From Glycocaulis sp050485565 (GTDB lineage Bacteria > Pseudomonadota > Alphaproteobacteria > Caulobacterales > Maricaulaceae): DNA of 64,000 nt. Shown here one piece after another: positions 26,083-34,874 of the stretch. The translations under genes and the position numbers were made by a program. The notes under the pieces were generated by a model, which worked only from the letters and a program-made list of their open reading frames with translations, did no database searches and was not told where the DNA came from. The DNA is taken from NCBI RefSeq assembly GCF_050485565.1, contig NZ_JBJHBQ010000009.1:1-64000 (forward strand), in the 5' to 3' direction. The stretch's first letter is position 1. Each line of letters begins with the position of its first letter.

Positions 26083-26852
26083 GCGCCCTTAACCGGATCA
26101 GACGGTTCGGCTCTGACCGCAGGGGCGTGTCGGCGGTCGAGTTTGCCCTGCTGGCACCTTTACTGATCGCGCTCTATGTCGGGGTAGTTCAGGTGACGCT
26201 CGTCCTGTCGGCTGACCGCAAGCTGACGGCGGCCTCCAGCGCGATTGCCGATCTGGTGGCCCAATCAGACAATCTGAATGATGAGGCGTTGGCCGATGTG
26301 CTGGCCGCCGCCCGGGCGATCATGGCCCCCTACGCGCCGGACAATCTGAATGTACGTGTCACCTCGATCAGCGCCAATAGCCTCGGTGTTCCGAGCCTGG
26401 AGTGGAGCCAGGGGCTTGGTCTGGCGGGACGGCTGGGCGCTGACCTGCCGCCGCTACCGGTGGGCATGCTGCTTCCTGATGGCGGCGTTGTCGTCGTGGA
26501 AGCGAATTATACCTATCATACGCCGCTGACCGGCAGCAGCTTTGGCCAGTTCAATCTGAGCGAAACCGTCTATATGCGCCCGCGCCGCGTCGGGTTTGTC
26601 AGCGGTGAGTGGCAACATGATGAGCCGCAAGTTCCGGCCAATGGTGGCGGGTCGGACGGTGGATCTGAGGGTGGTCCCGGTACCGGCTCAGGCAGTTCGG
26701 AATCCGGTGATGGCGATGGCGCGGGTGGTGAAACTGACCCCGGCAACGGCAACGGCAACGGTAATGGCAACGGCAACGGCAACGGGAACGGGAACGGGAA
26801 CGGGAATAGCTGCCGCTTTACCGGCGTTCTCGCCGCCTTGCTCTGCCGTTAG
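26079..26852 (+). CDS. TadE/TadG-like protein with Gly-Asn repeat tail
   Basis: 257-aa protein, N-terminal TadE-like segment (RRGVSAVEFALLAPLLIALY), then an extracytoplasmic domain of about 160 residues, then a low-complexity Gly/Ser/Asp linker that ends in eleven Gly-Asn pairs and the short tail SCRFTGVLAALLCR with two cysteines. The tail may be surface exposed. It is cotranslated with the upstream TadE-like gene. It belongs to the Tad pilus locus; its exact role as minor pilin or adhesin is inferred. Confidence 0.82.
   Translation: MSALNRIRRFGSDRRGVSAVEFALLAPLLIALYVGVVQVTLVLSADRKLTAASSAIADLVAQSDNLNDEALADVLAAARAIMAPYAPDNLNVRVTSISANSLGVPSLEWSQGLGLAGRLGADLPPLPVGMLLPDGGVVVVEANYTYHTPLTGSSFGQFNLSETVYMRPRRVGFVSGEWQHDEPQVPANGGGSDGGSEGGPGTGSGSSESGDGDGAGGETDPGNGNGNGNGNGNGNGNGNGNGNSCRFTGVLAALLCR
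26742..26807 (+). repeat. 11-unit hexanucleotide repeat coding (Gly-Asn)11
   Basis: Eleven tandem 6-bp units: mostly GGCAAC, then four GGGAAC/GGGAAT units. The array is in frame at the 3' end of the TadG-like gene. Because each unit is six bases, slippage would lengthen or shorten the tail without frameshift. Confidence 0.95.
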
Positions 26853-26952
26853 CACGCGTTGAGCGCTCGCTAACCGGATACCCTGTGCACCCAATCTTAA
26901 GCCTGTTGTGGTGGGCTGGCCGTCTTGGGAAACTGAAGATGTGCCGGGCGTG

Positions 26953-27456
26953 ATGCTGATCTATTTTTGCGTGAGTGCTGCAATTCTGCTCACCCTTCTG
27001 GCGGCGCTGGAAGACGTTCGCCGCTTCACGATTTCCAACTGGATACCCGGTGCGCTGATCGCCCTCTGGCTGGTTTATGCGCCGTTTTCCGGCATCGGAT
27101 GGCAGGGCGCTGGCCTTAGCCTGCTGACGGGGCTTGGCGTGCTGGCGCTGATGATGGTGTTGTGGATGCCGGGCTGGCTGGGTGGCGGTGATGCCAAGCT
27201 GATTGCCGCGCTGGCGCTCTGGTTCGGCTGGCCGTCCGTTCTCACCTTCCTGCTGCTGGCGATGATCTGTGGCGGCGTTCTGGCGGCTATCCTGCTGCTC
27301 TTGCGCCGGTTTGCGCCCGCTTTGCCCATGTCTCCGGCCCGTCTTGCGGCCAGCCCGCTGGCCCAGGGTGCGCCGGTGCCATACGGCGTGGCGATTGCGG
27401 GCGGCATGCTATGGACGCTTCCCCACTCGCCGCTAATGGCGGCGTTCGGCGGTTAA
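26953..27456 (+). CDS. cpaA: prepilin peptidase CpaA/TadV
   Basis: 167-aa inner-membrane aspartic protease that cleaves Flp prepilins and TadE-type pseudopilins. The two catalytic aspartates are visible in LEDVRRFTISN (after helix 1) and in the GGGDAKL motif (GxGD type). Five to six hydrophobic helices. ATG 26953 is used; GTG codons at 26941 and 26950 are possible as no ribosome-binding site is decisive. Confidence 0.9.
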   Translation: MLIYFCVSAAILLTLLAALEDVRRFTISNWIPGALIALWLVYAPFSGIGWQGAGLSLLTGLGVLALMMVLWMPGWLGGGDAKLIAALALWFGWPSVLTFLLLAMICGGVLAAILLLLRRFAPALPMSPARLAASPLAQGAPVPYGVAIAGGMLWTLPHSPLMAAFGG

Positions 27457-27473
27457 CGTCCTGGTGACCCAAC

Positions 27474-27488
27474 TGGCACATTCCCTGC
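27474..27488 (+). promoter_or_regulatory. candidate sigma54 (-24/-12) promoter before cpaB
   Basis: TGGCAC (27474-27479), five bases, CTGC (27485-27488): the GG and GC elements have the invariant 10-base spacing of sigma54 promoters, with one mismatch in the -12 part (CTGC for TTGC). It would start a transcript about 90 nt before cpaB. Confidence 0.4.
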
Positions 27489-27513
27489 GCGGGACACACA
27501 ACAGCTTCGATTA

Positions 27514-27528
27514 TTAACGCGGCCTTGA
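27514..27528 (+). promoter_or_regulatory. candidate CtrA box before cpaB
   Basis: TTAA (27514-27517), seven bases, TTGA (27525-27528), one mismatch from the CtrA consensus TTAA-N7-TTAA used in Caulobacter and relatives, where pilus genes are cell-cycle controlled. A weaker TTAA-N7-TTTT occurs at 25458-25472 before the TadE-like gene. Confidence 0.4.
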
Positions 27529-27588
27529 GGTTTTGGCGGTGAGATCAGGCACAACTGCCTTTTCGCGCCGAGGGATCCGCGAGCTGCC

Positions 27589-28389
27589 ATGAACGCCACC
27601 CGTATAGCCATTCTCGTCGCCGCCGGTCTGGCCGCAATTGTTGCGGCTTTCTTCGTGCGCAATGCCATGCAGCCACAAGTGATCGAGCGCACAGTAACAG
27701 AAGCCCCCGTGGCGGAAGCGCCTTCGGTCAGGGTGCTGGCGGCACGGTCTGATCTGGCCATGGGCCAGCGCGTGGCACCCGGCGACCTCTACTGGCAGCC
27801 CTGGCCGGAAGAAGCGGTTTCGTCCAGCTATATCCGCGAATCAGCTGACCGGGACGCGGTGAACCGGCTGGCCGGTTCGGTCGTGCGCGCCGCCATTGCG
27901 CGCGGTGAACCCATTACGGAGCGCCGGTTGGTGGCTCCCGGCGCCAGCGGTTTCATGGCAGCGGTGATTTCGCCCGGCATGCGCGCCATTGCCGTGCCGA
28001 CATCGGCGCGTGCGGGCGCTGGCGGGTTCATCCTGCCCAATGACCGGGTTGACCTGATCGTCACCACGCAAGGCGAGCGCAACGCTTTCTCCGCGCAGAC
28101 CCTGCTGGAAAATGTACGCGTGCTGGCGATTGACCAGTCCTTTTCCGAGGACGGGTCGGGCGCAGTCCTTGGTTCCACGGCGACGCTGGAAGTGACGCCC
28201 CGGCAGGCGCAAGTCGCCGCGCAGGCGATAGCAGGCGGCACGCTGACCTTGTCGCTGCGCAGCCTGTCGGATGCGGGCGAGCCATCGGCCGACACTGGCG
28301 AGATGGCGGATGACGGGCAGCGCGTCGTGCGCGTGTTCCGTTACGGGCGTGAAGAGCGTGTTGCGCTCAGTGCGCGGGGAGGGGAGTGA
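27589..28389 (+). CDS. cpaB: Flp pilus assembly protein CpaB/RcpC
   Basis: 266-aa periplasmic protein anchored by one N-terminal helix (ILVAAGLAAIVAAFFVRNAM). The SAF-like domain that follows (VRVLAARSDLAMGQRVAPGDL) and the RcpC/CpaB domain (SPGMRAIAVPTSARAGAGGF and NDRVDLIVTT) are typical. CpaB assists secretin assembly in Tad systems. It starts the core cpaB-F/tadBC block and is coupled to cpaC at its stop codon. Confidence 0.93.
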   Translation: MNATRIAILVAAGLAAIVAAFFVRNAMQPQVIERTVTEAPVAEAPSVRVLAARSDLAMGQRVAPGDLYWQPWPEEAVSSSYIRESADRDAVNRLAGSVVRAAIARGEPITERRLVAPGASGFMAAVISPGMRAIAVPTSARAGAGGFILPNDRVDLIVTTQGERNAFSAQTLLENVRVLAIDQSFSEDGSGAVLGSTATLEVTPRQAQVAAQAIAGGTLTLSLRSLSDAGEPSADTGEMADDGQRVVRVFRYGREERVALSARGGE

Positions 28390-29861
28390 TGGCGGGGAGA
28401 TTTCTTGCCACGCTGGCGGCGCTTGCGCCGCTATTGCTGTGTGCGCCAGCCCATTCACAAGGCACAGGCGTAGAGCGCAACAACACGATGCAGGTGACGA
28501 TCCGCCATCCCGGTGACGGGCCGGTATCGGAGCGCATCACCCTGCCGCTCGGTCAGGCCGCCGTGATCCACCTGCCTGTTGATGCTGCCGACGTGATGGT
28601 GGCAAGCCCGGCGGTGGCCGATGCGGTTGTGCGCACGCCCACCCGCGCCGTGCTTCTGGGCCAAGGTGTGGGGCGCACCAATGTCTTCTTCTTTGATAGC
28701 GATGGCGCACTGATCCTGGATCTGGCGGTGCGTGTCGAGCGCGATATGGACGGGCTGAGCGACGCGCTCCGGCGGTTTGTGCCTGATGGCCGTATCACCG
28801 CTGAATCCATGAACGCCAATATCGTGCTGTCGGGTACTGTGCCGTCCGCCAGCGCCGCCGACACCGCGCTGCAGGTAGCGCGCCGCTGGGCGGACGATCC
28901 TGAGCAGGTCATCAGCTTCCTGACCGTTGAAGGACGCGATCAGGTGCTGCTGCGTGTGCGTATTGTGGAAATGCAACGCACGCTGGTGCGCCAGCTCGGC
29001 ATCAATCTGAGCGCCAATCTGAACACCGCCAGCCCGACGGTAAACCGCATCGAAACCGAGAACGCGTTCGGTCTGGCGGGCCGCGCGCTTGGCGGGCTGA
29101 CCGCCCGGGCTGACCTTCTCAACGCGCTTGGTCCCAATACCCGGCTGGGTGCAACGTTTGCCGCGCTGGAGCGCGTCGGACTGGTACGCACGCTGGCCGA
29201 GCCCAATCTGAGCGCGATTTCCGGTGAGTCTGCGAACTTCCTGGCGGGCGGCGAGTTCCCCGTGCCTGTCGGACGTGATCGCGACGGCAATATCACGATT
29301 GAATACAAGCCCTTCGGGGTTGGTCTCGGATTTACGCCGGTCGTACTGTCGGAGGGGCGCATTTCGCTGCGCATCTCCACGGAGGTGTCGGAGCTCTCCA
29401 ATCAGGGTTCGATTACGCTGGGCGGCAGTGCGCAGACGGATGCGGATGGGAATGTCGTTGGCGGCGTTCCGGCGCTGACCATTCCGTCGCTGACCGTGAA
29501 CCGCGCGGAAACGACGGTGGAGCTGCCCTCTGGCGGCAGTCTGGTCATTGCCGGCCTGATCAAGGAAGAGACCCGGCAGGCCATGGACGGCGTTCCGGGG
29601 GTGGAGCGTCTGCCGGTTCTGGGCGCGCTTTTCCGCTCGCGTGATTTTGCCAATAGCGAGACCGAGCTGGTGATTGTGGTCACGCCCTACCTCGTCGATC
29701 CGACAAATCCGAGCGCTCTGGCATCGCCCGGTGACGGGTTCGAGCCTGCCTCGACAGCCTCTCACGTGTTTCTCGGCCGTCTGAACCGTGTCTATGCCGC
29801 GCCCGGCGCGCAGGTGGATGGACAGGGCTGGAACGGCCCTGTCGGCTTCAGCGTGGAGTAG
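28389..29861 (+). CDS. cpaC: Tad pilus secretin CpaC/RcpA
   Basis: 490-aa outer-membrane secretin through which the Flp pilus leaves the cell. Signal peptide at about 1-22; pilus N-domain at 25-110; BON-like part (GRITAESMNANIVLSGTV); secretin core with VRIVEMQRTLVRQLGIN, AEPNLSAISGESANFLAGGE and the end RLPVLGALFRSRDFANSETE. The start is taken as ATG 28389, overlapping the cpaB stop by one base, with GGGGAGGGGAG before it; GTG 28386 is equally in frame. Confidence 0.95.
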   Translation: MAGRFLATLAALAPLLLCAPAHSQGTGVERNNTMQVTIRHPGDGPVSERITLPLGQAAVIHLPVDAADVMVASPAVADAVVRTPTRAVLLGQGVGRTNVFFFDSDGALILDLAVRVERDMDGLSDALRRFVPDGRITAESMNANIVLSGTVPSASAADTALQVARRWADDPEQVISFLTVEGRDQVLLRVRIVEMQRTLVRQLGINLSANLNTASPTVNRIETENAFGLAGRALGGLTARADLLNALGPNTRLGATFAALERVGLVRTLAEPNLSAISGESANFLAGGEFPVPVGRDRDGNITIEYKPFGVGLGFTPVVLSEGRISLRISTEVSELSNQGSITLGGSAQTDADGNVVGGVPALTIPSLTVNRAETTVELPSGGSLVIAGLIKEETRQAMDGVPGVERLPVLGALFRSRDFANSETELVIVVTPYLVDPTNPSALASPGDGFEPASTASHVFLGRLNRVYAAPGAQVDGQGWNGPVGFSVE

Positions 29862-29865
29862 CGCC

Positions 29866-30519
29866 ATGATGATAAGAGCTCTTTGTCTGTCGCTTGCCGC
29901 TGCCCTTTCGCTGGCTGCCTGCGCCACCGCTCCGCGCGACCTGCCGCGAGCCAGCGCGGTGCCTGAAACCGTGCGTGTCGAAATGCCTGTCGATCCGCGC
30001 GATAACGGCCTTACCTGGGCGCAGCTGGAACTGATCGAGGCGCTGGCGGGCGAGTACAAGGCGCGCGGTCACGGACCGTTCGTGATCTCCTATCCCCAGA
30101 ATGCCGGTAATGCAGACGCGGCGCTGGGCGCCATCGCCGATGTGCGCAACGCGCTTTACGGACACGGGCTGGACTGGCGCCAGATTGGCGGCGGGGCCTA
30201 TGAGGCGCGCGGCTACGCCCAGGCGCCCGTGGTCTTTTCTTTCACGCGCTACCGCGCGGTAGCGCGTGAGTGCGAGAACCGCTGGAGCGATGTGCGCAAT
30301 GCCCGGCCGGGCGGCGGCTGGGGCGGCTTTGGCTGCGCCACCGAGCAGAATCTCGCCGCGATGGTTGCTGACCCGCGCGATCTGGTCACGCCGCGCACCT
30401 TTGATGATCCCGATGCGGCCCGCCGCCAGACGGTTCTCGACCGCTGGCGTCAGGGCCAGTCCACCACAAGCGAACGCAGTGCCAGCGAAAGCGGCACGGT
30501 CAGCCGCGCCGTTGAATAG
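29866..30519 (+). CDS. cpaD: Tad pilus lipoprotein CpaD
   Basis: 217-aa lipoprotein; the signal ends in the lipobox LSLAAC (Cys at about residue 18). The body matches CpaD, which in Caulobacter is an outer-membrane lipoprotein helping the secretin: WSDVRNARPGGGWGGFGCATEQNLAAM is the conserved C-terminal part. ATG 29866 is selected, with GGAG seven bases before it; the upstream open frame lies inside cpaC. Confidence 0.88.
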   Translation: MMIRALCLSLAAALSLAACATAPRDLPRASAVPETVRVEMPVDPRDNGLTWAQLELIEALAGEYKARGHGPFVISYPQNAGNADAALGAIADVRNALYGHGLDWRQIGGGAYEARGYAQAPVVFSFTRYRAVARECENRWSDVRNARPGGGWGGFGCATEQNLAAMVADPRDLVTPRTFDDPDAARRQTVLDRWRQGQSTTSERSASESGTVSRAVE

Positions 30520-30549
30520 TCAAAACGCCCAGCCGGAAACAGACACACA

Positions 30550-32100
30550 ATGACACAGCCCAGACCATACGAAGATGACGGGTTTGACGCCGGGGACGAG
30601 TTCCTGGGTGATGATTTCTCCACGCCGTCAGATCCGTTTCTGGATGCCGCTACGGTTGAGGCGCGCCTGCGCGGCGAGGTTGCGGCAGGCACGTTTGACG
30701 AGCCTGTACAGCCTGCGCCCCAGCCGGGTCCGGCGCCGGGATTCGGTGCGAAACTGGCTGCGGCCAACCGGGTGGCTCCCGATTTCCTCAGCGAGGCCGA
30801 CCCCACACCGGCGCGCACCCAGCCTGAGGCGCGCGGCCAGGAATTGTCGGCTGTTTCGCCCGGGCTCTATGGCGAGGTCGATGCCGATGCAGGCGATGTC
30901 ATCCAGCCTGTGCCGCGCATCTCGATCGAGGCTTTCTGCGAGCGGCCCGAGACGGGCGCTCTCATCCACAATGCCGGTGCTGACCGGCGGCTGGCCCGCG
31001 CCCATGTCAATGTCGAGCTTGGCGGGCTGGCGGGCGCTATCGAGCGCTTCCATGACGAGTCGACGCCCAATCTGCTGATTATCGAGACGGGCATGCGCGG
31101 CGCGCAGCTTTTCGCCCAGCTTGATGAGCTGGCCTCGGTCTGTGATGGCGACACGCGCATCATCATCATTGGCGCGGCCAACGATATCGGACTTTATCGC
31201 GAACTGATGCGCAGAGGCGTGAGCGAGTATCTCGTGCCGCCGATGACGCCGCTGCATCTGATCCGCACGATTTCTGGCCTGTTTGTTGATCCCGATGCCC
31301 CGTTTGCAGGCCGCTCCATCGCCTTTATCGGTGCCAAGGGCGGGGTGGGCTCTTCCACCATCGCCCACAATATCGCCTGGTGCATGGGCGAGCTGCAGCA
31401 CATGGAAACCGTGCTGGTCGATCTTGATCTGAGTTTTGGCACCGCCGGTCTCGATTTCAATCAGGATCCCGCCCAGACGATCAGTCAGGCACTGGCGGAC
31501 CCGGACCGGCTGGACGATGCGCTTCTCGACCGCCTGCTGGTCAAGTGCGGGGAGCGCCTCAGCCTGTTCTCGGCCCCGGCAACGCTGGAAAGCGACTGGG
31601 ATTTTGGCCCCGAGGCGTTCGAGACGGTGCTGGAAAAAGTGCGTCGGCAGGCGCCTTATGTGGCGCTGGACCTGCCGCATGCCTGGTCGCCCTGGGTGCG
31701 CCGCACGCTGCTGTCGGCAGAGCAGGTGGTTGTCACGGTCACGCCGGACCTGGCCTGCCTGCGCAACGCCAAGAATCTGTTCGATCTGGTGCGCCAGAAC
31801 CGGCCCAATGACGAGCCGCCCAAGGTCATCGTCAACATGGCCGGATGCCCGAAAAAGCCGGATATTCCGCTCAAAGACTTCTCCGACGCGCTCGGCACGG
31901 CACCCGCTCTGGTGCTGCCGTTCGAGCCGGCGTTGTTCGGGGCTGCGGCCAATAACGGTCAGATGATTGCCGAGGTCGATGCCAAGTCGAAAGCCGCTGA
32001 CGGATTTATGCATGTGGCAAGCCAGCTGACGGGGCGCAGCTCTGCGCCTGTGCGCCAGCAGCGCTCGGGTCTGAAATCCCTGTTCGGACGCAAAGGCTAG
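30550..32100 (+). CDS. cpaE: Tad pilus localisation protein CpaE
   Basis: 516-aa ParA/MinD-type ATPase. A Pro-rich N-terminal region (1-110) precedes a receiver-like domain (about 115-235) in which the segment LLIIETGMRG carries Glu instead of the phospho-Asp, and a MinD-like ATPase from about 255 with the deviant Walker A KGGVGSST (263-270) and DLDLSFGTAGLDFN. In Caulobacter CpaE places the pilus secretin at the cell pole. It lies between cpaD and cpaF with 30- and 16-bp gaps. Confidence 0.93.
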   Translation: MTQPRPYEDDGFDAGDEFLGDDFSTPSDPFLDAATVEARLRGEVAAGTFDEPVQPAPQPGPAPGFGAKLAAANRVAPDFLSEADPTPARTQPEARGQELSAVSPGLYGEVDADAGDVIQPVPRISIEAFCERPETGALIHNAGADRRLARAHVNVELGGLAGAIERFHDESTPNLLIIETGMRGAQLFAQLDELASVCDGDTRIIIIGAANDIGLYRELMRRGVSEYLVPPMTPLHLIRTISGLFVDPDAPFAGRSIAFIGAKGGVGSSTIAHNIAWCMGELQHMETVLVDLDLSFGTAGLDFNQDPAQTISQALADPDRLDDALLDRLLVKCGERLSLFSAPATLESDWDFGPEAFETVLEKVRRQAPYVALDLPHAWSPWVRRTLLSAEQVVVTVTPDLACLRNAKNLFDLVRQNRPNDEPPKVIVNMAGCPKKPDIPLKDFSDALGTAPALVLPFEPALFGAAANNGQMIAEVDAKSKAADGFMHVASQLTGRSSAPVRQQRSGLKSLFGRKG

Positions 32101-32116
32101 AAACGGCACGCAAGGC

Positions 32117-33601
32117 ATGTTCGGCAAGCGCACAACAACCCCACAGGCGACACCAGCGGCGGCCACGCCTGCTGCGGCTGCACCAGCGCCGCGGCCAGCT
32201 CCGGCACCTGCAGCCCAGCCACGCCCGCGTCCCGCTGCGCCAGCGCCCCAGCCGCGTGCCAGTGCCGCGCCGCAACCCTCCAGCAGGCCGAAGCCGCGCC
32301 CTGCCGTGCAGGTCGGTCAGGAGCGCTCGGCCGAGTACTACGCGATCAAGACGACGATCTTCAACGCGCTGATCGATACGATTGATCTTGGCCAGCTGGC
32401 CCGGCTCGACAACGCGACGGCGGCCGAAGAAATCCGCGATATCGTCACCGAGATCATCTCGATCAAGAACGTCGCAATGTCGATTGCCGAGCAGGAAAGC
32501 CTGCTGCAGGACATCTGCAATGACGTGCTGGGCTATGGTCCGCTGGAGCCGCTGCTGGCGCGCGACGACATCGCCGACATCATGGTCAATGGCGCGGGCG
32601 ACGTGTTTATCGAGGTCAATGGCCGCGTCCAGAAGACCAATATCCGGTTCCGGGATAACGGCCAGCTGATGAATATCTGCCAGCGTATCGTGTCCCAGGT
32701 GGGCCGGCGCGTGGATGAAAGCTCACCGATCTGCGATGCGCGCCTGGCCGACGGCTCGCGCGTCAACGTCATCGCGCCGCCGCTGGCTCTTGATGGTCCC
32801 ACGCTCACCATCCGGAAGTTCAAGAAAGACAAGCTGACCATGCAGCATCTGGTCGATTTCGGGTCGATCACGCCCGAAGGTGCCAAGGTGCTGCAGATCA
32901 TCGGCGCGTCGCGCTGCAACGTGCTCATTTCCGGCGGTACGGGTTCGGGCAAGACGACGCTGCTCAACTGCCTGACCGGTTTCATCGGCGAGGAAGAGCG
33001 GGTCATCACCTGTGAAGACGCCGCCGAGCTGCAGCTGCAACAGCCCCACGTGGTGCGCCTTGAAACCCGCCCGCCCAATCTGGAAGGGACAGGCCAGGTT
33101 ACGATGCGTGACCTGGTGAAAAACTGCCTGCGTATGCGCCCGGAGCGCATCATCGTCGGCGAGGTGCGCGGGCCTGAAGCCTTTGACCTGCTCCAGGCGA
33201 TGAATACCGGCCATGACGGGTCCATGGGTACGCTGCACGCCAACAGCCCGCGTGAGGGACTGTCACGTATCGAGTCCATGATCACGATGGGCGGCTACAA
33301 CCTGCCGACCAAGACCATCCGGGAAATGATCTCCGGTTCGATTGATGTGGTGGTCCAGGCGGCGCGCCTTCGCGATGGCACGCGCAAGATCACCCATATC
33401 ACCGAGGTGCTGGGCATGGAGGGCGATGTCATCGTCACCCAGGACCTCTTTGTCTACGAGATCACGGGCGAGGATGAGCAGGGCAATATTGCCGGCCGCC
33501 ACGTCTCGACGGGGATTGCCCGGCCGAAATTCTGGGACCGTGCCCGGTATTTCGGCCTCGAACGCGAACTGGCCGCCGCTCTCGACGCATCGGAGGCCTG
33601 A
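32117..33601 (+). CDS. cpaF: Tad pilus assembly ATPase CpaF/TadA
   Basis: 494-aa hexameric secretion ATPase that drives pilus extension and retraction in Tad systems. A Pro/Ala-rich N-terminal stretch (about 10-65) precedes the N-terminal domain (PLEPLLARDDIADIMVNG) and the ATPase domain with Walker A GGTGSGKTT (273-281), the Asp-box region and Walker B RPERIIVGEVRGPEAFDLL, and the His box GHDGSMGTLHAN. Confidence 0.97.
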   Translation: MFGKRTTTPQATPAAATPAAAAPAPRPAPAPAAQPRPRPAAPAPQPRASAAPQPSSRPKPRPAVQVGQERSAEYYAIKTTIFNALIDTIDLGQLARLDNATAAEEIRDIVTEIISIKNVAMSIAEQESLLQDICNDVLGYGPLEPLLARDDIADIMVNGAGDVFIEVNGRVQKTNIRFRDNGQLMNICQRIVSQVGRRVDESSPICDARLADGSRVNVIAPPLALDGPTLTIRKFKKDKLTMQHLVDFGSITPEGAKVLQIIGASRCNVLISGGTGSGKTTLLNCLTGFIGEEERVITCEDAAELQLQQPHVVRLETRPPNLEGTGQVTMRDLVKNCLRMRPERIIVGEVRGPEAFDLLQAMNTGHDGSMGTLHANSPREGLSRIESMITMGGYNLPTKTIREMISGSIDVVVQAARLRDGTRKITHITEVLGMEGDVIVTQDLFVYEITGEDEQGNIAGRHVSTGIARPKFWDRARYFGLERELAAALDASEA

Positions 33602-33607
33602 CGCGCG

Positions 33608-34594
33608 ATGGGCGACCTCTCCTTCATCATCGCTGCAATCGCCGCCTTCGTGGCCGTGGCGGGTGTCGGGATTGCGTTCACCAGCGGGGGCAATAAGCGT
33701 CAGGCCCAGCGGGTACAGATCGCCGTGGGCGCGCCTTTGCAGGCCGGAAGACGCCAGACAAGCGCGCTCGATCAGACCGCGCAGAAAAAACGTCAGGTCC
33801 AGGAAACACTCAAAGAGCTGGAAGAGCGTCAGAAGGCCGCGCGCAAGCGCGCCGTTACCTTGCGCGCCAAGCTGGAGCAGGCAGGCGTCAGCTGGACGCC
33901 GCAGCATTTCTGGATCGGCTCAGCGGTGATCGGGGTGGTGGCAGCCTTTGCCGTTTTTCTCAGCGGCATGAACGTGCTGATTACCCTGTCGGCGGGCTTT
34001 GTAGCCGGTTTTGGCCTGCCGCGCTGGGTGGTGGGATTTCTCGTTTCGCGCCGTCAGAAGAATTTCACCAATAATTTCGCAGACGCGATTGATATCGTTG
34101 TGCGCGGCGTGAAGTCGGGCCTGCCGCTGAACGAGTGCCTGAAGATCATTGCCCGGGAAAGCCCCGAGCCTGTCCGCACCGAGTTTGAAAAGCTCAATGA
34201 GGGTATCGCGGTAGGCGTCGATCTGGACGAGGGCATGCGGCGCATGACCCAGCGCATGCCGGTACCCGAGCTCAACTTCTTTGCCATCGTGCTGGTGATC
34301 CAGGCCAAGACCGGCGGCAATCTGGCAGAGGCGCTGGGCAATCTCTCGACGGTGCTGCGTGCGCGCAAGCTGATGGGTGAGAAGATCCAGGCGCTGTCGT
34401 CAGAGGCCAAGGCGTCCGCGATGATTATCGGTGCGCTGCCCCCACTCGTGCTGTGCATCGTGATGGTGGTGGCACCCGACTATATGAGCCTGATGTTCAC
34501 CCACCCGCTGGGGCAGCTCATGCTGCTTGTCGGGCTGGTGTGGATGGCGATCGGCATCTTCGTCATGCGCGGCATGATCAACTTCAAGCACTAG
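33608..34594 (+). CDS. tadB: Tad pilus inner-membrane protein TadB/CpaG
   Basis: 328-aa platform protein of the GspF/T2SF type. A hydrophobic N-terminal helix, a charged linker, two central helices (about 104-145) and the T2SF domain with PLNECLKIIARESPEPVRTE and FAIVLVIQAKTGGNLAEAL, then two C-terminal helices. Its stop codon TAG lies in a CTAG that forms one end of the target duplication of a 265-bp MITE; the stop is preserved. Confidence 0.92.
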   Translation: MGDLSFIIAAIAAFVAVAGVGIAFTSGGNKRQAQRVQIAVGAPLQAGRRQTSALDQTAQKKRQVQETLKELEERQKAARKRAVTLRAKLEQAGVSWTPQHFWIGSAVIGVVAAFAVFLSGMNVLITLSAGFVAGFGLPRWVVGFLVSRRQKNFTNNFADAIDIVVRGVKSGLPLNECLKIIARESPEPVRTEFEKLNEGIAVGVDLDEGMRRMTQRMPVPELNFFAIVLVIQAKTGGNLAEALGNLSTVLRARKLMGEKIQALSSEAKASAMIIGALPPLVLCIVMVVAPDYMSLMFTHPLGQLMLLVGLVWMAIGIFVMRGMINFKH

Positions 34595-34859
34595 GGCCTG
34601 TACTCACAAAGGATTTGGAGCGTGATATGCGCGAAAATGGTTCAATATCAGGAGCAGGCCCGATGGAAGGGCCGTCCCCTTTCGAGGGACTGCGACGCAA
34701 GAGTGGGCGATTTTCGCCATACTCCTGCGGAGCGCGGCGGATTTCATCCCTGACGGCGTCGAGCCGCCCTTGTGGAGGGATGCTCCACGGCGGGCGTCTC
34801 TCCTTATCAGAAACCAAATCCGCTACGCGTCACGCCCGAAACCTTTATGAGTGCAGGCC
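34595..34859. mobile_element. 265-bp MITE-like element, copy 1 (between tadB and tadC)
   Basis: Non-coding element with terminal inverted repeats beginning GGCCTGTACTCA (left) and ending in the complement of GGCCTGCACTCATAAAGG (right), flanked on both sides by CTAG (34591-34594 and 34860-34863). The reverse complement of 43312-43576 is the same element: equal length, no gap, about 13 substitutions counted by eye (about 95% identity). It has no credible ORF. The 4-bp CTAG duplication fits the YTAR target of IS5-family elements, so it may be mobilised by such a transposase elsewhere. It splits the tadB-tadC part of the pilus operon. Confidence 0.9.
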
Positions 34860-34874
34860 CTAGGCGGATATGTG

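Noticed and set aside
26853..26952. TTGA-N7-CTAA before cpaA as a CtrA site.
   Set aside because: Two mismatches to the consensus in a short motif is too weak.
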